This document shows positions 12,276 through 23,144 of a DNA stretch of 64,000 bases, in pieces. The stretch's first letter is position 1. Each line of letters starts with the position of its first letter. Below the pieces are notes generated by a model. That model was not told where the DNA came from and made no database searches. It worked only from the letters and a program-made list of their open reading frames with translations. Position numbers and translations under genes: made by a program. The DNA is taken from assembly GCF_029867415.1 (NCBI RefSeq), contig NW_026705302.1, positions 186,001-250,000 of the forward strand. Reading direction: 5' to 3'. Source of the DNA: Vicia villosa. Its lineage: Eukaryota > Streptophyta > Magnoliopsida > Fabales > Fabaceae.

Positions 12276-15034
12276 TGTAATACGGTGAACTGACTTTTTA
12301 TCGATCGAAATATGCGGTTGAGCAAGAGTCGCCACCGACTTTTATTTTATCCAAACAAATTCAGAAAGGCAAAAAGAAACAGAAAAAAACCTTTTAAAGA
12401 AATCTAAGTTCGGGGGGTAATTTATGCAAAGGGAAGGTGTAAGGCACCCTTTGCATCCATGGTTTTCCATGGGCTCTTAATTGCTTTGCTTGCTCGTTTG
12501 TCTTTAGAAAAAGTAGATGAAAGAAAAAAAGTGGACTTTAGCTCGTAAATGAGCGTAGCCAGTTTTTGAAGAATTGTGAGAAAGAATATGAACATTGAGC
12601 ATTGCAAGGCAATTAGGGGCAATTACCTTAAACTCAGATGATAGGTCTCTTTTTAGCCTTTCAGAATGAAAGGGTCTATCCTTGCCATAAGAGGGCAGGA
12701 AGCCTTTCGTTTGGAGGTTTGAAGGGTCATCGAAATATCCTTCGCCATGAGACTGACCCATGACATAGAGAGGCAGGTAGTCTAAGGGGAAGGGCCAGAA
12801 TAGCCTTTCGTAGGCAGCCAGAGGATACCTTAGCCTTTTTCGTAGGCAACTTCCGAGGGTCGAGATCATGCATATCGAAGGCAGCATCATTAGGGACCAT
12901 GATCTAAATCGAGGCAACTGGCTAAGGTATCCTCGTATTCGAGGGACTGGCTATTCTGCAAAATAACACAAGGCAACAGGCAACAAGGCAACAGGCAACA
13001 GGCAATAGAGAGGTTACCCCAAAGGTGTGCGTGGGTGCATTAATCACATGATCAATTTCAGATATTTATCTTATAGTTAAGTGATTCTAGATTCGATTCA
13101 AAGTTATACTCCCTAAAATTACTAACCACAGCAAACAATTAGGTCTAACATAAGTAATAATTAGGGTTTAGGGTTACCGACTATGCGAAGCTTTGGCATT
13201 CGGCAAACCCTGGAAATTGGAAAAGGAAAAATAAACAAACAGGGGGTGAGTGCATTATCAGCTCAATGACAAAGAATAATGTTAACCCTAATTTAATAAA
13301 AAAAATGGCAAAAAGAAATTAAATAAAATATGGACAAAACTTAGCTTTGGATTTGATCTGATATGGTTGACGGTCGAAGGTTTGACTTGAACATTGACTC
13401 TGATCATCTGAGAATTGATAGAAAGTATAATAGGAAGAAGTAAGTGTAGAAGGAATTCATTGGCGGCGGGAATCAAACCCTAAAAATAAATAAAAGGTAA
13501 AAGAAAATTTAAATAAGAAAATGATAGAACTTAGCTTTTGTTTTGATTTGGTATGGTGCGTGACTGAAAGATCTTGATTAACTCTGTTCCAGTGTGGTGA
13601 GCCCTTGGAGAGTCTATGGCGGCGATCTGATGGCGTGTGGTAGCTATGTATGTGGGCTGCGCAATAATTAAACAACTCGAATGTACCTGAGGTGATGGCG
13701 GTCGCTTGGGTGTGGCGGTCGGCGAAAGAGTCCGTCGGAGTGGAGGAGGCTGGGATGGTGACTTCGGAGGTTAAATCCGTCGGTGAGGTTGTCGGCGGAA
13801 ATTGCAACTGTTATGGAGTCTTTCCTTCTTCTCTATTTCCATGGTGGATCTCTGTTGAAGGGTGGCGGTCGTGATCGAAGACCGAACCCCCATGAATTCG
13901 ACGTCGCGGCTTCGTCGGAGTGATCGGCGATGCTGGATGTTGTACGGTGAGTGGAAACTCCGATGATGGTGAGCAATGGACATAGTTCGGCGGAAACCGA
14001 TTTTGGCGGTGATTGCTGTTATCGCTCTGCCAGATTTCTTCTTCACCATTATTTTCTGAAAAAAAACACACCATGTGGACATTGTGTTAATTAACTTTCT
14101 GTTTACATCAACAAAAAGTGATTTAGATTTAATAGGCATAGAAAAATCATGATAATGTCATTGTCTTGATTTAGAATTCATGATTTGTGGGGTTAGTTGT
14201 TGATTTAAGGTTGCCATGATAATGAGCGTTGTTGAAATCGCCGCGTTGTGAAGTGTTGCCGTGTTGAACCTACGCAATTTCCTTCGGTTCGGAATGGCTG
14301 GAAATACTGATTGCAGGTACCTAAAAAAAAGATAGCACACAAGAAAACGTGATAACAGACAAAAAAAATGTTTTTATCGGCTATTGGTTTATGGTGGTGA
14401 CACTTTGATAGTGATAATGAAGGCTTGAGGGTTTTTTGACGGTGGTGATATGAAGGTGGGTGATGGAAGTGTCTGTACGAAAAAAAAATCAGGATCCCCC
14501 GTTAGGTTAAAATTTGTTAGTATTTATATAAAAAAACTAGGTTAATAGAAAAGGAAATAACCAATTTAATCGATAAAAATAATTAGGAGATCAAAAATCA
14601 ATTTTACTTAATTTTCGATCTTGTGATTATTTTTAATCAATTATTTGATTCTTTCTATGAAAAGAGATTATTATGAAAAAGTGAATAAAATCTTTTTAAA
14701 ACATCATTTTTTCTTTTATGATTTTTTTTTTGGGTATTTTTGTGAATAAAAATGGGAAGAAGTTAAAAAAATATTTTTTAAAATAATAAATAAATAAAAT
14801 ACGAAAATAATTTTTAATTAATAAAAAAACTTTTTTTTTTTGTGATTTTTTGATTATAAAATAAAAATAAAATTAAAACTGTTAGAAGTAAATAAAAGGA
14901 AAAATGTTAGAGGTGGGATCTGAATCCGGGACCTTGCACTTGCAAACCTTACTTCCTTACCGACCGGGCTATGTCAATTATTTGAAATAAAATGACATAT
15001 GAAAATATATGCGGGCAAATTTTGGGGTATGACA
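12276..15034 (-). repeat. 5' LTR of the Ogre/Tat-like element
   Basis: This 2759-bp LTR is a direct repeat of 3898-6654 with the same termini and the same internal landmarks. Differences are scattered substitutions plus length changes in T and A runs. It should contain the element's promoter, reading toward lower coordinates. Confidence 0.85.
14909..14978 (-). other. tRNA-like module in 5' LTR
   Basis: Second copy of the box A/box B-like module described at 6529-6598, differing by one base in the box B-like half. Confidence 0.4.
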
Positions 15035-15039
15035 GGCCT

Positions 15040-15224
15040 CAAAACCCTAATTTGCTCAGTCTCCTCTTGATCAACCTCCTGTCTTGGGACACAAGCAACA
15101 AACAACAATCTTTTGGTATTTTTTTGTTAGAAAAATTATGTATGCATGATGATAATGATGATGATGATGGTCCTACTATTTGAAATGAGGTGAGATCTCA
15201 GTGGTCAAAAATTGGGGTACAACA
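15040..15224 (-). mobile_element. Solo LTR of Ogre/Tat-like element, right segment
   Basis: This 185-bp continuation of the LTR at 233-3897 lies beyond the GGCCT duplication. It ends TTGGGGTACAACA, parallel to TTGGGGTATGACA of the younger element, and is followed by CACAC (15225-15229), the partner of 228-232. The two halves rejoin at GGCCT. Confidence 0.75.
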
Positions 15225-16600
15225 CACACCAAACGATTCCAGAAAATTATGAAAAATTCACCATAATTCATTATAAATTATAAACATCCAAGACACAATC
15301 CCATTTTACAAAAATATAAATTTTGAAGAATAGGGTGCGCTAAGCCCGCCCTACCGCGCTAAGCACGACTGCGATTCTGCAGAAAAATTCCTGCGTGAAC
15401 AACATTTTGTCCAACACGAATTCTTCACAAAAACCCAACCAAAACAACGATTTAATTATGGAAACAATGTATTCTAGCATATACACAACATATAAGATCA
15501 TTTAGCGTCATGAAAACAACATTTCATGACATTGATTTCATCACCTCATGTTCAAACCCTAACATTCCAAATTCATGAAAAAGATGAACAAACTTAGTTT
15601 CATGCTACTACTCATGCCTTAGTCATTATACAAAATTAGTTTCAAGATTCTGGACATGTTTCCAGATGATCCTGGTCTTGTGAATCTGTTCCCGAGATTC
15701 CTTCAAACTATGTTTCCTTCCGTCGACACCTTGATTAATGCTATGTCGACGTTTCATCATCACTGTTCTTTAAAACACCTCATTAATAAGAATACTTCAT
15801 TAATGTCTTCTAACAGCTAATGTCTTCTCATTTTGACATTCTCTGTTGACGTTCTTCAAGTTGAAAATCCAAGTGTAACAGTCGTATAAATATCTATTTT
15901 GGAGAAAAATCCAACTGTAACGGATCTATACTAATACATAAATTTAGGAGTTGGTTTAGATTCAGTTGGCATGATAGTGTTAGTTAAGAGTCGTTGATGA
16001 TATCTTCGGTTAAGACATGTTGATGACATCACTTTCATTGACGACACTTATCGTTATCGAAGTCTCTTAAATCGTCAAAGTTCCATTATTCCGAGACTTT
16101 ACGTTGATACCATTGTTCCAGGCACCACAGAGGATCTAAGATTTTTTTATGCGTGTCAAACTACAATTTGACCCGATCACTGTGGTACTATCCATAGTGG
16201 TGAACCTGATGTTGCAGTCCAAATAGCTACATTATCTGCGTTCCTTTCATGGTCAATGTATTTAAAAACAAATAATTCTTTTTTTTTTAAAATTTACATA
16301 GTCGATAGCAGAAACATTACACTATAAGGACGCGAATTTTAACTCCCAACATTTCACTTATTTATTTTTAAAATATTAAATTTTAATTTAATTGACAATT
16401 TCTTTTTTTCTAATAATAAAACCTAGAAAAGTATATATTTTTATGAGAGAGCTAGAAAGAGTATATTAATCACATACAAACAAAATAAAAATCATTATTA
16501 ATTAAGGTTTGTAACGGAAGTATTATTACATGAAAAATGCTAGAAAACGGGCAAAAGATGGTTAACTTAACTTTATAGTAGAACTTTCAGTATTGAAGTA
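15225..16600. other. Intergenic and upstream region of the DOMON gene
   Basis: There is no gene here. 15225-15620 looks like an LTR remnant, with two GCGCTAAGC words at 15337 and 15356. 15640-16250 has short repeated phrases (AATCCAAGTGTAACAG and AATCCAACTGTAACGG) of unknown origin. 16260-16600 is AT-rich and probably includes the promoter of the gene starting at 16841, but I cannot fix a transcription start. Confidence 0.5.
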
Positions 16601-16840
16601 ACTTTGTGTTCTTGTTTTCTTCAACCGATAACACCGCCGAACGCGGAATCGCAACAACAACACGTTTCTTCTTTTTTTCCTTTTTATTTTTTTAAAAGGA
16701 AAAAAAATACCGCCTGGATTCGACGACGGCGATCGCAACTAACTCTAACCTCTCCGATCACCATCGACGTTCACAAGCGGCGATTCGGATCCACCGAAAT
16801 CCGAAGACTATCCGCTTAACTTTATTCGGATCTCTTCCAC

Positions 16841-19534
16841 ATGCTTCGTGAAACTATCTTGATCTTCCTATTCTTGTTGTACTTCGGATATGCAGATCCT
16901 GCCCCGAAATGCACCCGGAGCAGTTCTTTCGTCGATTTCGAATCCGACTTCATTATGGTTCAGCATCAGCTCAGAGGCCATATCAAGATCATTGATGATT
17001 GTTCTTTTAGGGTTTCTCAATTTGATATGCTTTCCGGCGCCGATGTGCGTTGGTGGGGTGCACTCGATCCTGATTTCGATAACCTCACCACCGGATTCAT
17101 CGTTTCAGATCACAAGCTTAATCAGACATACGCGAATTTCACCTTCGTTGTTCAATTGATGGCGAATATCACGTGGGACATGATTCCTGTTCTTGCTGTC
17201 TGGGATGTTCCGACCGCCTCCGATTTTGGTCATGTTCTGATTCAAAATCTCACCTCTACGGAGACTCCGTCTCCACCAGGGAGCGACGGAGAGAAGAAAG
17301 AGAAGGTAAGTGTTCATACAGAGCCTACTATGTTTGATAATTGTAAGGTTCTGTCGAAGGATTTTAGGGTTCGTTGGAGTTTGAAACCTAAAGAGGATAT
17401 GCTTGAGATTGGGTTGGAGGGTGCTACTGGGGTTATGAATTACATGGCTTTTGGTTGGGCTAACCCTAACGCCACTGATGCAGAGCTCATGGTTGGTGCT
17501 GATGTGGCAGTTACTGGGTTTAAGGAAGATGGTTTGCCGTTTGTGGATGATTTCTTCATAACCAAGTATAGTGAGTGTTTGAAAAACAGTGAAGATGGAT
17601 CTGTGGAAGGGGTTTGTCCTGATTCAATCTATGAAGGGCCGAATAGAGTTGGCTTGGTGAATGATACGAGGTTGATTTATGGTCATAGGAGTGATGGGGT
17701 TTCATTGGTTAGATACAAGAGACCTTTGAGTCCGGTTGATGCCAAATATGATCTCCGTGTTAATCGATTGGCTAACATGACTGTTATTTGGGCTTTGGGA
17801 AAGATTAGAGCTCCTGATACTGTTTTGCCGTATTATCTTCCTCAGAATCATGGAGGTCTCCCCTTTGAATCTTTTGGCCATTTGGTTCTTAATGTTTCTC
17901 AGCATGTCAATGATTGTAATGGTCCCTTGGATGCTGCTGATAAAGAGGATCAAGATATCATCATTGCTGATGCTAAAGTTCCCTTGGTTGTTTCCACTGG
18001 CCCGGCATTGCATTACCCTGATCCTCCAAATCCAGCCAAGGTTATTTACATCAACAAAAAGGAAGCTCCTGTGTTGAGAGTGGAAAGAGGGGTGCCGGTC
18101 ACGTTTTCCATACAGTCCGGGCATGATGTTGCGCTTTATGTTACTTCAGACCCCATTGGTGGGAATGCCACTCTGAGGAACCTCACCGAGATTATTTATG
18201 CTGGAGGTCCTGAGGCTCATGGAGTTCAGGCCAGTCCAACGGAGCTAATTTGGGCTCCTGACAGGAACACTCCTGATCAGGTCTACTATCATTCAGTGTA
18301 TGAGAAGAAAATGGGTTGGAGAGTGGAGGTTGTCGATGGGGGTCTATCTGACATGTATAACAACAGCGTTGTTCTTGATGATCAACAGGTTACCTTCTTT
18401 TGGACATTGTCAAAGGATTCCATATCTATTGCTGCTCGCGGTGAGAAAAAGAGTGGTTATCTTGCTATAGGATTTGGCAGTGGAATGGTGAACAGTTACA
18501 CTTATGTGGGATGGGTTGATGACAATGGTGTTAGTCGTGTTAACTCTTATTGGATTGATGGACAAGATGCCTCGGGTATACATCTTACAAATGAGAATTT
18601 GACACATGTAAGATGCAAAACAGAAAACGAAATTATTACTTTGGAATTTACGCGTCCCTTGGTTCCATCTTGTAGTAGGGGCAAAAGGCCAGAATGTAAC
18701 GACATCATTGATCCCACAACTCCGCTAAAAGTCATATGGGCAATGGGTAGTAGATGGAGTAATGGACATCTTAGTGAGAGGAATATGCATACGCTTACTA
18801 GTACCAGGCCTATATTAGTCCAGCTGATGCGTGGTTCTGCAGAAGCAGAGCAGGATTTACTTCCAGTTTTGGCTGTGCACGGTTTCATGATGTTTCTTGC
18901 CTGGGGCATCTTACTTCCTGGAGGTATATTGGCAGCCAGGTACTTGAAACATTTGAAGGGCGGTGGTTGGTACAAAATTCATGTTTACATGCAATACTCA
19001 GGGTTATCAATAGTTTTTCTTGCACTTCTTTTTGCGGTTGCTGAGCTTCGCGGTTTTCATGTTAGCTCAACACATGTTAAATTTGGAATTGCTGCAATAT
19101 TTTTGGCCTGCATACAGCCAGTTAATGCATTCTTTAGGCCCCCAAGACAGTCAAATGGGGAGCAGGCATCATATAAAAGGATTATCTGGGAATACTTGCA
19201 TATAATTGTTGGCAGATCTGCGATTGCTGTTGGCATTGCAGCACTTTTTACTGGCATGAAGCATCTGGGAGACAGATATGCCTTGGAAAACGTCCATGGA
19301 CTCAGTTGGGCAATGATAATCTGGTTCTTAGTAGGTGCATTGAGTATTGCTTATTTCGAATACCGCGAGAAGCAGAGAGTTAGGGATCAGATATTTGGAA
19401 GAGGCAATTGGGTGCTTGGTAATGAGGAAGATGATTCCATGGATCTCTTGAGTCCACCAAATACACATGCAACAAATAAAGAGTCACAGGCCTCCGCAAG
19501 ATTGGAAATCCAGTTAGAACCTTTAAACAGGTAG
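16841..19534 (+). CDS. DM13/DOMON/cytochrome b561 membrane protein
   Basis: This intact intronless frame of 897 residues matches the layout of the Arabidopsis At5g54830-type protein, which is about the same length. A hydrophobic signal peptide (about 1-18) is followed by a DM13 domain (about 45-140, with WWGALDPDF), a first DOMON domain (about 165-290), a linker, a second DOMON domain (about 505-640) and a cytochrome b561 membrane block (about 670-850). The membrane block has five hydrophobic helices. Candidate heme-ligating histidines lie in AVHGF, KIHVY, STHVKF and YLHIIVG. Family knowledge predicts a trans-membrane electron carrier, probably using ascorbate, with redox-active extracellular DOMON domains. 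The cellular membrane and substrate are unknown here. The ATG at 16841 is chosen because the signal peptide follows at once. No frame break is seen and it is likely a functional host gene. Confidence 0.93.
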   Translation: MLRETILIFLFLLYFGYADPAPKCTRSSSFVDFESDFIMVQHQLRGHIKIIDDCSFRVSQFDMLSGADVRWWGALDPDFDNLTTGFIVSDHKLNQTYANFTFVVQLMANITWDMIPVLAVWDVPTASDFGHVLIQNLTSTETPSPPGSDGEKKEKVSVHTEPTMFDNCKVLSKDFRVRWSLKPKEDMLEIGLEGATGVMNYMAFGWANPNATDAELMVGADVAVTGFKEDGLPFVDDFFITKYSECLKNSEDGSVEGVCPDSIYEGPNRVGLVNDTRLIYGHRSDGVSLVRYKRPLSPVDAKYDLRVNRLANMTVIWALGKIRAPDTVLPYYLPQNHGGLPFESFGHLVLNVSQHVNDCNGPLDAADKEDQDIIIADAKVPLVVSTGPALHYPDPPNPAKVIYINKKEAPVLRVERGVPVTFSIQSGHDVALYVTSDPIGGNATLRNLTEIIYAGGPEAHGVQASPTELIWAPDRNTPDQVYYHSVYEKKMGWRVEVVDGGLSDMYNNSVVLDDQQVTFFWTLSKDSISIAARGEKKSGYLAIGFGSGMVNSYTYVGWVDDNGVSRVNSYWIDGQDASGIHLTNENLTHVRCKTENEIITLEFTRPLVPSCSRGKRPECNDIIDPTTPLKVIWAMGSRWSNGHLSERNMHTLTSTRPILVQLMRGSAEAEQDLLPVLAVHGFMMFLAWGILLPGGILAARYLKHLKGGGWYKIHVYMQYSGLSIVFLALLFAVAELRGFHVSSTHVKFGIAAIFLACIQPVNAFFRPPRQSNGEQASYKRIIWEYLHIIVGRSAIAVGIAALFTGMKHLGDRYALENVHGLSWAMIIWFLVGALSIAYFEYREKQRVRDQIFGRGNWVLGNEEDDSMDLLSPPNTHATNKESQASARLEIQLEPLNR

Positions 19535-20554
19535 ATAGATGCATATTTTTATTTGCCATCGAAAGCCTCCATTCTGCCGCAGTTGGCAAATTCCTCATTT
19601 AATCTGCGCTTTCAGGATTATTCATCGTTAGTTATGAGGGTTGAGGCATTTTTGAGGTGTAAAGGGAGCACTTGTTCATCAGTTTCTTTGTACTGATGTT
19701 GCCATTTTGTGAAGAGAGTAGCTTTCTCATAGTTATATACATGTTCACTAGATAGGTTATATCTTTTGTTCAATCTAGCTGTTATACTTTTTTCTTCCCC
19801 CACCAAAACAAAAACAAGAAATCAAAGTTTACGACGTGAAAGCTTTATTGTGTAGGTTCTGTTCCATTATATAGGAGGTGTAATTCAGAGATAGAGAAGG
19901 GCTTTCCAGCCAAAGACATTGTTGTAAATTATGCGATGCAGATAACTAATACAACATAAAGCCATTAGTTTTTTATTTCAATGCAATTGTCTTAAGTTGG
20001 TCATGAAGAATTTAAACCCAGATAACTAATACAACATAAAGCCATTAGTTTTTTATTTCAATGCAATTGTCTTAAGTTGGTCATGAAGAATTTAAACCCT
20101 GTCAACCATTTTTTAAAAAAGAAATTAGCATATGTTTGAATGGACGTTGTTAGCATGTCTATTGTTGTATCTCAATGCATTTTTTCATTGTGAAAATATA
20201 GAAGCAAGAAATCATAAATTTAGATGTAGTACACAACATAAGTCATATACCAGAAGTCGTTGGCTATAAGCATAGTATATAGCATTGAGCCTTTGTCATA
20301 TAACTTCAAAATATAAGCATAGTATAGCATTGAGACGTGAAAAAAATTCAAACCAACAAGTTAGGCATGAAAACTAATCTAATAGCTGGAAGAGAGAAGT
20401 TCAAAATGTCTAACAAGTGCAGGAAAGCAAAATCATTAAGATCATCAAATCTGGAAAATGCTTTGACATTAGCAAATGCAAAAGAGTTCTCAAAAACTGA
20501 GTTGTAAAATCAGATTAACAGTAGAAGAAAGTAAATGAAATTACATAAGTCTAA
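19535..20554. other. 3' untranslated and intergenic region
   Basis: The first 250-400 bp are probably the 3' UTR of the DOMON gene, with several A/T-rich possible poly(A) signals and none decisive. Beyond it is AT-rich sequence with no gene and one 80-bp duplication. Confidence 0.5.
19940..20099. repeat. 80-bp tandem duplication
   Basis: GATAACTAATACAACATAAA recurs exactly 80 bp apart at 19941 and 20021 and the whole 80-bp unit is copied with no visible change, so this is a young local duplication just downstream of the DOMON gene. Confidence 0.9.
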
Positions 20555-20656
20555 TGTGAATGCGTGATGATGATTCAAATGTGTGATTCCAGATGAACCA
20601 TCTGATTTTGATCCAACTACTATAGATGAATCTAATGTGTGAATGCGGGATGATGA
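20555..20656. repeat. Short local repeat flanking mini-retrotransposon (left)
   Basis: Phrases such as GATGATTCAAATGTGTG, AGATGAACCATCTGATTTTG and CCAACTACTATAGATGAATC occur here and again at 23145-23300, so the mini-retrotransposon at 20657 landed inside a small pre-existing tandem repeat. Confidence 0.75.
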
Positions 20657-20944
20657 TGATAGAAACCCAAGAAATTGATATAATAAATGGGATAGTTTTT
20701 GATTGAATTGAAGAAATGGAAAAAGAAATACAATTGTAACCACCAGAGCAAACTGCTCCTACCAGAGTAATAACTCCTAATTGAAATAAAACACTTCTCT
20801 GCCCCTCAATACCACTACCCATGTGCATATATATAGCACTCCCTAAGTAACTGCTTGTCCCCACTAACCTTTCTCCTAGACTAAACTTCCCAATTAGTGG
20901 GCCTACATGGACCCAGCCCAACATCAATATTATGGATTCTATCA
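20657..20944 (-). repeat. 3' LTR of gag-protease mini element
   Basis: A 288-bp LTR with a TATATATA stretch inside. The stop codon of the gag frame falls at its inner edge (20881-20883). Confidence 0.92.
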
Positions 20945-22806
20945 CTATCCTCTCCTACAAAATGAGCCTTGTCCTCAAGGCTATCATAAGGACAATGATT
21001 CAGCAACTGATTTTCACTTCCCCAGCTGATAATTTCTTTGCTTCCCTCCCACCTTGTGACTTTTCTTGGCTGCACAATACTCATGGTGGCTATGTTAAGT
21101 TGTGGCTGCATAATAAGGCTTTCCTCCAGTCTTTTTCCTGCATATTCTTTTGTTTGCATACTGTTGTACAGAGGGTTGATAATAGCCTTGTCCATTTGCA
21201 TCTCCCTTTCAAGTTGCTTATTTTTAAATGCAGTTTCCTGCAATTTTTTTACTTCATTTTTCCAAGAAAAGCTAATGGCTCTTTCTTTCCAATCAAAGTT
21301 CACCTTACCTAATCCTTGCAGCCAATTCACTCCCAAAACAATATCAATGTCTTCTAATTCTAAGACATAAGCTTCCACCTTAGTAGAAAATTTCTCAAAC
21401 TGAATTTCCATTCCTTCACTTTTTCCCACAGCAGTAGTACGATTACCATTCCCCAATTTAACACACGCTCCCTTACTTTTATCTACATATAGTTGTAACA
21501 ATGTTGTCATTTGAGGAGAGATGAAATTATGACTAGCTCCGGTATCAATCATAACCGTTACAACCACCCCCTTCACCATTCCGACAAGTTGCAATGGAGC
21601 AGAAAAAGGAACTTGAACTCTACCTCCCAGTTCGGGATTGCACACTGCCATCATCTTACAGTCCACTGCTGCTTGCACTTCTCCTTCTTGCAGTTCGATT
21701 GCCATAACTTCGCCGTTGTCGTTTACAGCTTCATCATCACCCATGATCACCAACCTCAATTGTTTTTCCGCACATTGATGGAGAGGAGTATAGCGCTCTC
21801 CACAACGGAAACAAAGTCCTTTTGCCTTGCGATCCATTAATTCAGAATATGGTAGATGCTTGACACCTCTGTTCCGATCACCATGGTTGTCTCGTCGTGT
21901 ACCCTCTCTGCTCGTTCGCATTGCAGAATTCTGATTAAGATTCAAATTGGATTGACCCGTTTGCAATTGGGTTCTCAGCAATGGATCATATCCAAATTTA
22001 TCTTTTGTAGGGCCTGCGTCATCATTTAACCCCTGTTGAGTTTTAAACTTAAGCCCATTATCCATTTCTCTTCCTGCTTTCGCAAAACGACCTTTGCTGT
22101 TTCGAGGCAGCAACTTCCCACGTAATTCATCTTCCACATCACGCGCTAATTTCATCGCCTGCAACCGTGAATGGGGGTTGAAAGTTCTTACCTTCAATCG
22201 AAGCTCTGGTTTGAGTCCTCCAAGAAAATACCCCAGGTATTGCTCCTCCGGCAACCTTCTCACTTGAGAAGAAATATACTCGAATGCACTGATGTAGTCC
22301 TCGACGCTTCCTTCTTGCTGCAAATCCTTTAGTTCCTCAAATGGATTATCACTCTGTCTCCCTCCGTACCTATCAATCAATGCTTGTTTCAGTTTCTCCC
22401 ATGTCAGATTTTCCTCTGTTTCTCGCAAGAGATTGTACCAGTGGATTGTTGCTCCTTCCATGCTTATCTTAGCCAATCGAACCTTCACTTCCTCCGTCGT
22501 TCCTTGTACATCGAAATACGTTTCTGCACGCGTTATCCATCCAACAGGATCCTCACCGTCAAATGAAGGTAACTCCACCTTCTTCACCGCCATCCGATAC
22601 TCCGACACCGTTTCCCCCACAACAGGTTGTGGTTTTTCAGGCTCCCGTCGAATCTTCGCGAATTCTTCCACCAAAGTGAGACGAAAATCAGCAAGCGTTT
22701 GGCGAAACGTTTCCTCCAATGTCGACACTCTCGCGTCAAACGCTTCTTCCATTGACGCAACTCGATCCTCCAATTCATCCACTCTCTCAGACATTTTTGG
22801 TGGCAT
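20881..22806 (-). CDS. Gag-protease protein of mini LTR element
   Basis: An intact 641-residue frame starting at the ATG at 22806, soon after the primer site. Residues about 5-45 form a heptad-rich, coiled-coil-like segment. About 75-240 is the Ty3/gypsy gag (capsid) domain with PSFDGEDPVGWI and a conserved LKQALIDRYGG stretch. A zinc knuckle CFRCGERYTPLHQC follows near 340, then a retropepsin with IDTGASHNFIS and VLGVNWL at about 425-500. The last 110 residues (after SWKNEVKKLQE) match no pol domain I recognise. The frame crosses the polypurine tract and stops 64 bp inside the 3' LTR. Capsid and protease could be made, but copying and integration would need a helper element. Confidence 0.88.
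   Translation of the reverse strand: MPPKMSERVDELEDRVASMEEAFDARVSTLEETFRQTLADFRLTLVEEFAKIRREPEKPQPVVGETVSEYRMAVKKVELPSFDGEDPVGWITRAETYFDVQGTTEEVKVRLAKISMEGATIHWYNLLRETEENLTWEKLKQALIDRYGGRQSDNPFEELKDLQQEGSVEDYISAFEYISSQVRRLPEEQYLGYFLGGLKPELRLKVRTFNPHSRLQAMKLARDVEDELRGKLLPRNSKGRFAKAGREMDNGLKFKTQQGLNDDAGPTKDKFGYDPLLRTQLQTGQSNLNLNQNSAMRTSREGTRRDNHGDRNRGVKHLPYSELMDRKAKGLCFRCGERYTPLHQCAEKQLRLVIMGDDEAVNDNGEVMAIELQEGEVQAAVDCKMMAVCNPELGGRVQVPFSAPLQLVGMVKGVVVTVMIDTGASHNFISPQMTTLLQLYVDKSKGACVKLGNGNRTTAVGKSEGMEIQFEKFSTKVEAYVLELEDIDIVLGVNWLQGLGKVNFDWKERAISFSWKNEVKKLQETAFKNKQLEREMQMDKAIINPLYNSMQTKEYAGKRLEESLIMQPQLNIATMSIVQPRKVTRWEGSKEIISWGSENQLLNHCPYDSLEDKAHFVGEDSDRIHNIDVGLGPCRPTNWEV
20945..20958 (-). other. 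Polypurine tract of mini element
   Basis: The minus strand reads GTAGGAGAGGATAG, directly against the 3' LTR. The preceding GACAAGGCTCATTTTG is a phrase often seen at this position in plant chromoviruses. Confidence 0.75.
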
Positions 22807-22836
22807 TAATCACAAATTCACTGGCTCCTCTCGATG

Positions 22837-22856
22837 AATCCGGTAGGTCGGACCAA
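22837..22856 (-). other. Candidate primer binding site of mini element
   Basis: Directly after the 5' LTR the minus strand reads TTGGTCCGACCTACCGG, which contains the TGG needed to pair with a tRNA CCA end. I cannot name the tRNA. Confidence 0.5.
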
Positions 22857-23144
22857 TGATAGAAACCCAAGAAATTGATATAATAAATGGGATAGTTTTT
22901 GATTGAATTGAAGAAATGGAAAAAGAAATACAATTGTAACCACCAGAGCAAACTGCTCCTACCAGAGTAATAACTCCTAATTGAAATAAAACACTTCTCT
23001 GCCCCTCAATACCACTACCCATGTGCATATATATAGCACTCCCTAAGTAACTGCTTGTCCCCACTAACCTTTCTCCTAGACTAAACTTCCCAATTAGTGG
23101 GCCTACATGGACCCAGCCCAACATCAATATTATGGATTCTATCA
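22857..23144 (-). repeat. 5' LTR of gag-protease mini element
   Basis: Same length as, and apparently identical sequence to, 20657-20944. Identity of both LTRs implies very recent insertion. Confidence 0.92.

Larger units (their letters stand above)
3893..15039 (-). mobile_element. Non-autonomous Ogre/Tat-like LTR retrotransposon, complete
   Basis: Two direct LTRs (3898-6654 and 12276-15034) begin TGTAATAC and end TATGACA as read on the plus strand, and GGCCT flanks both sides (3893-3897, 15035-15039). On the minus strand the order is 5' LTR, primer site, leader, gag scraps, a long non-coding stretch, a 45-bp tandem array, a polypurine tract and the 3' LTR. No protease, reverse transcriptase, RNase H or integrase is encoded, so it must have moved with enzymes supplied by a relative. 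By eye the LTRs differ at roughly 16-18 positions, many in homopolymers, so insertion is fairly recent. Assignment to the Ogre/Tat group rests on LTR length, primer site and the gag knuckle remnant. Confidence 0.85.

Noticed and set aside
16604..16819. Upstream ORF in the DOMON gene leader
   Set aside because: The frame starts from a non-ATG codon, so there is no support for translation.
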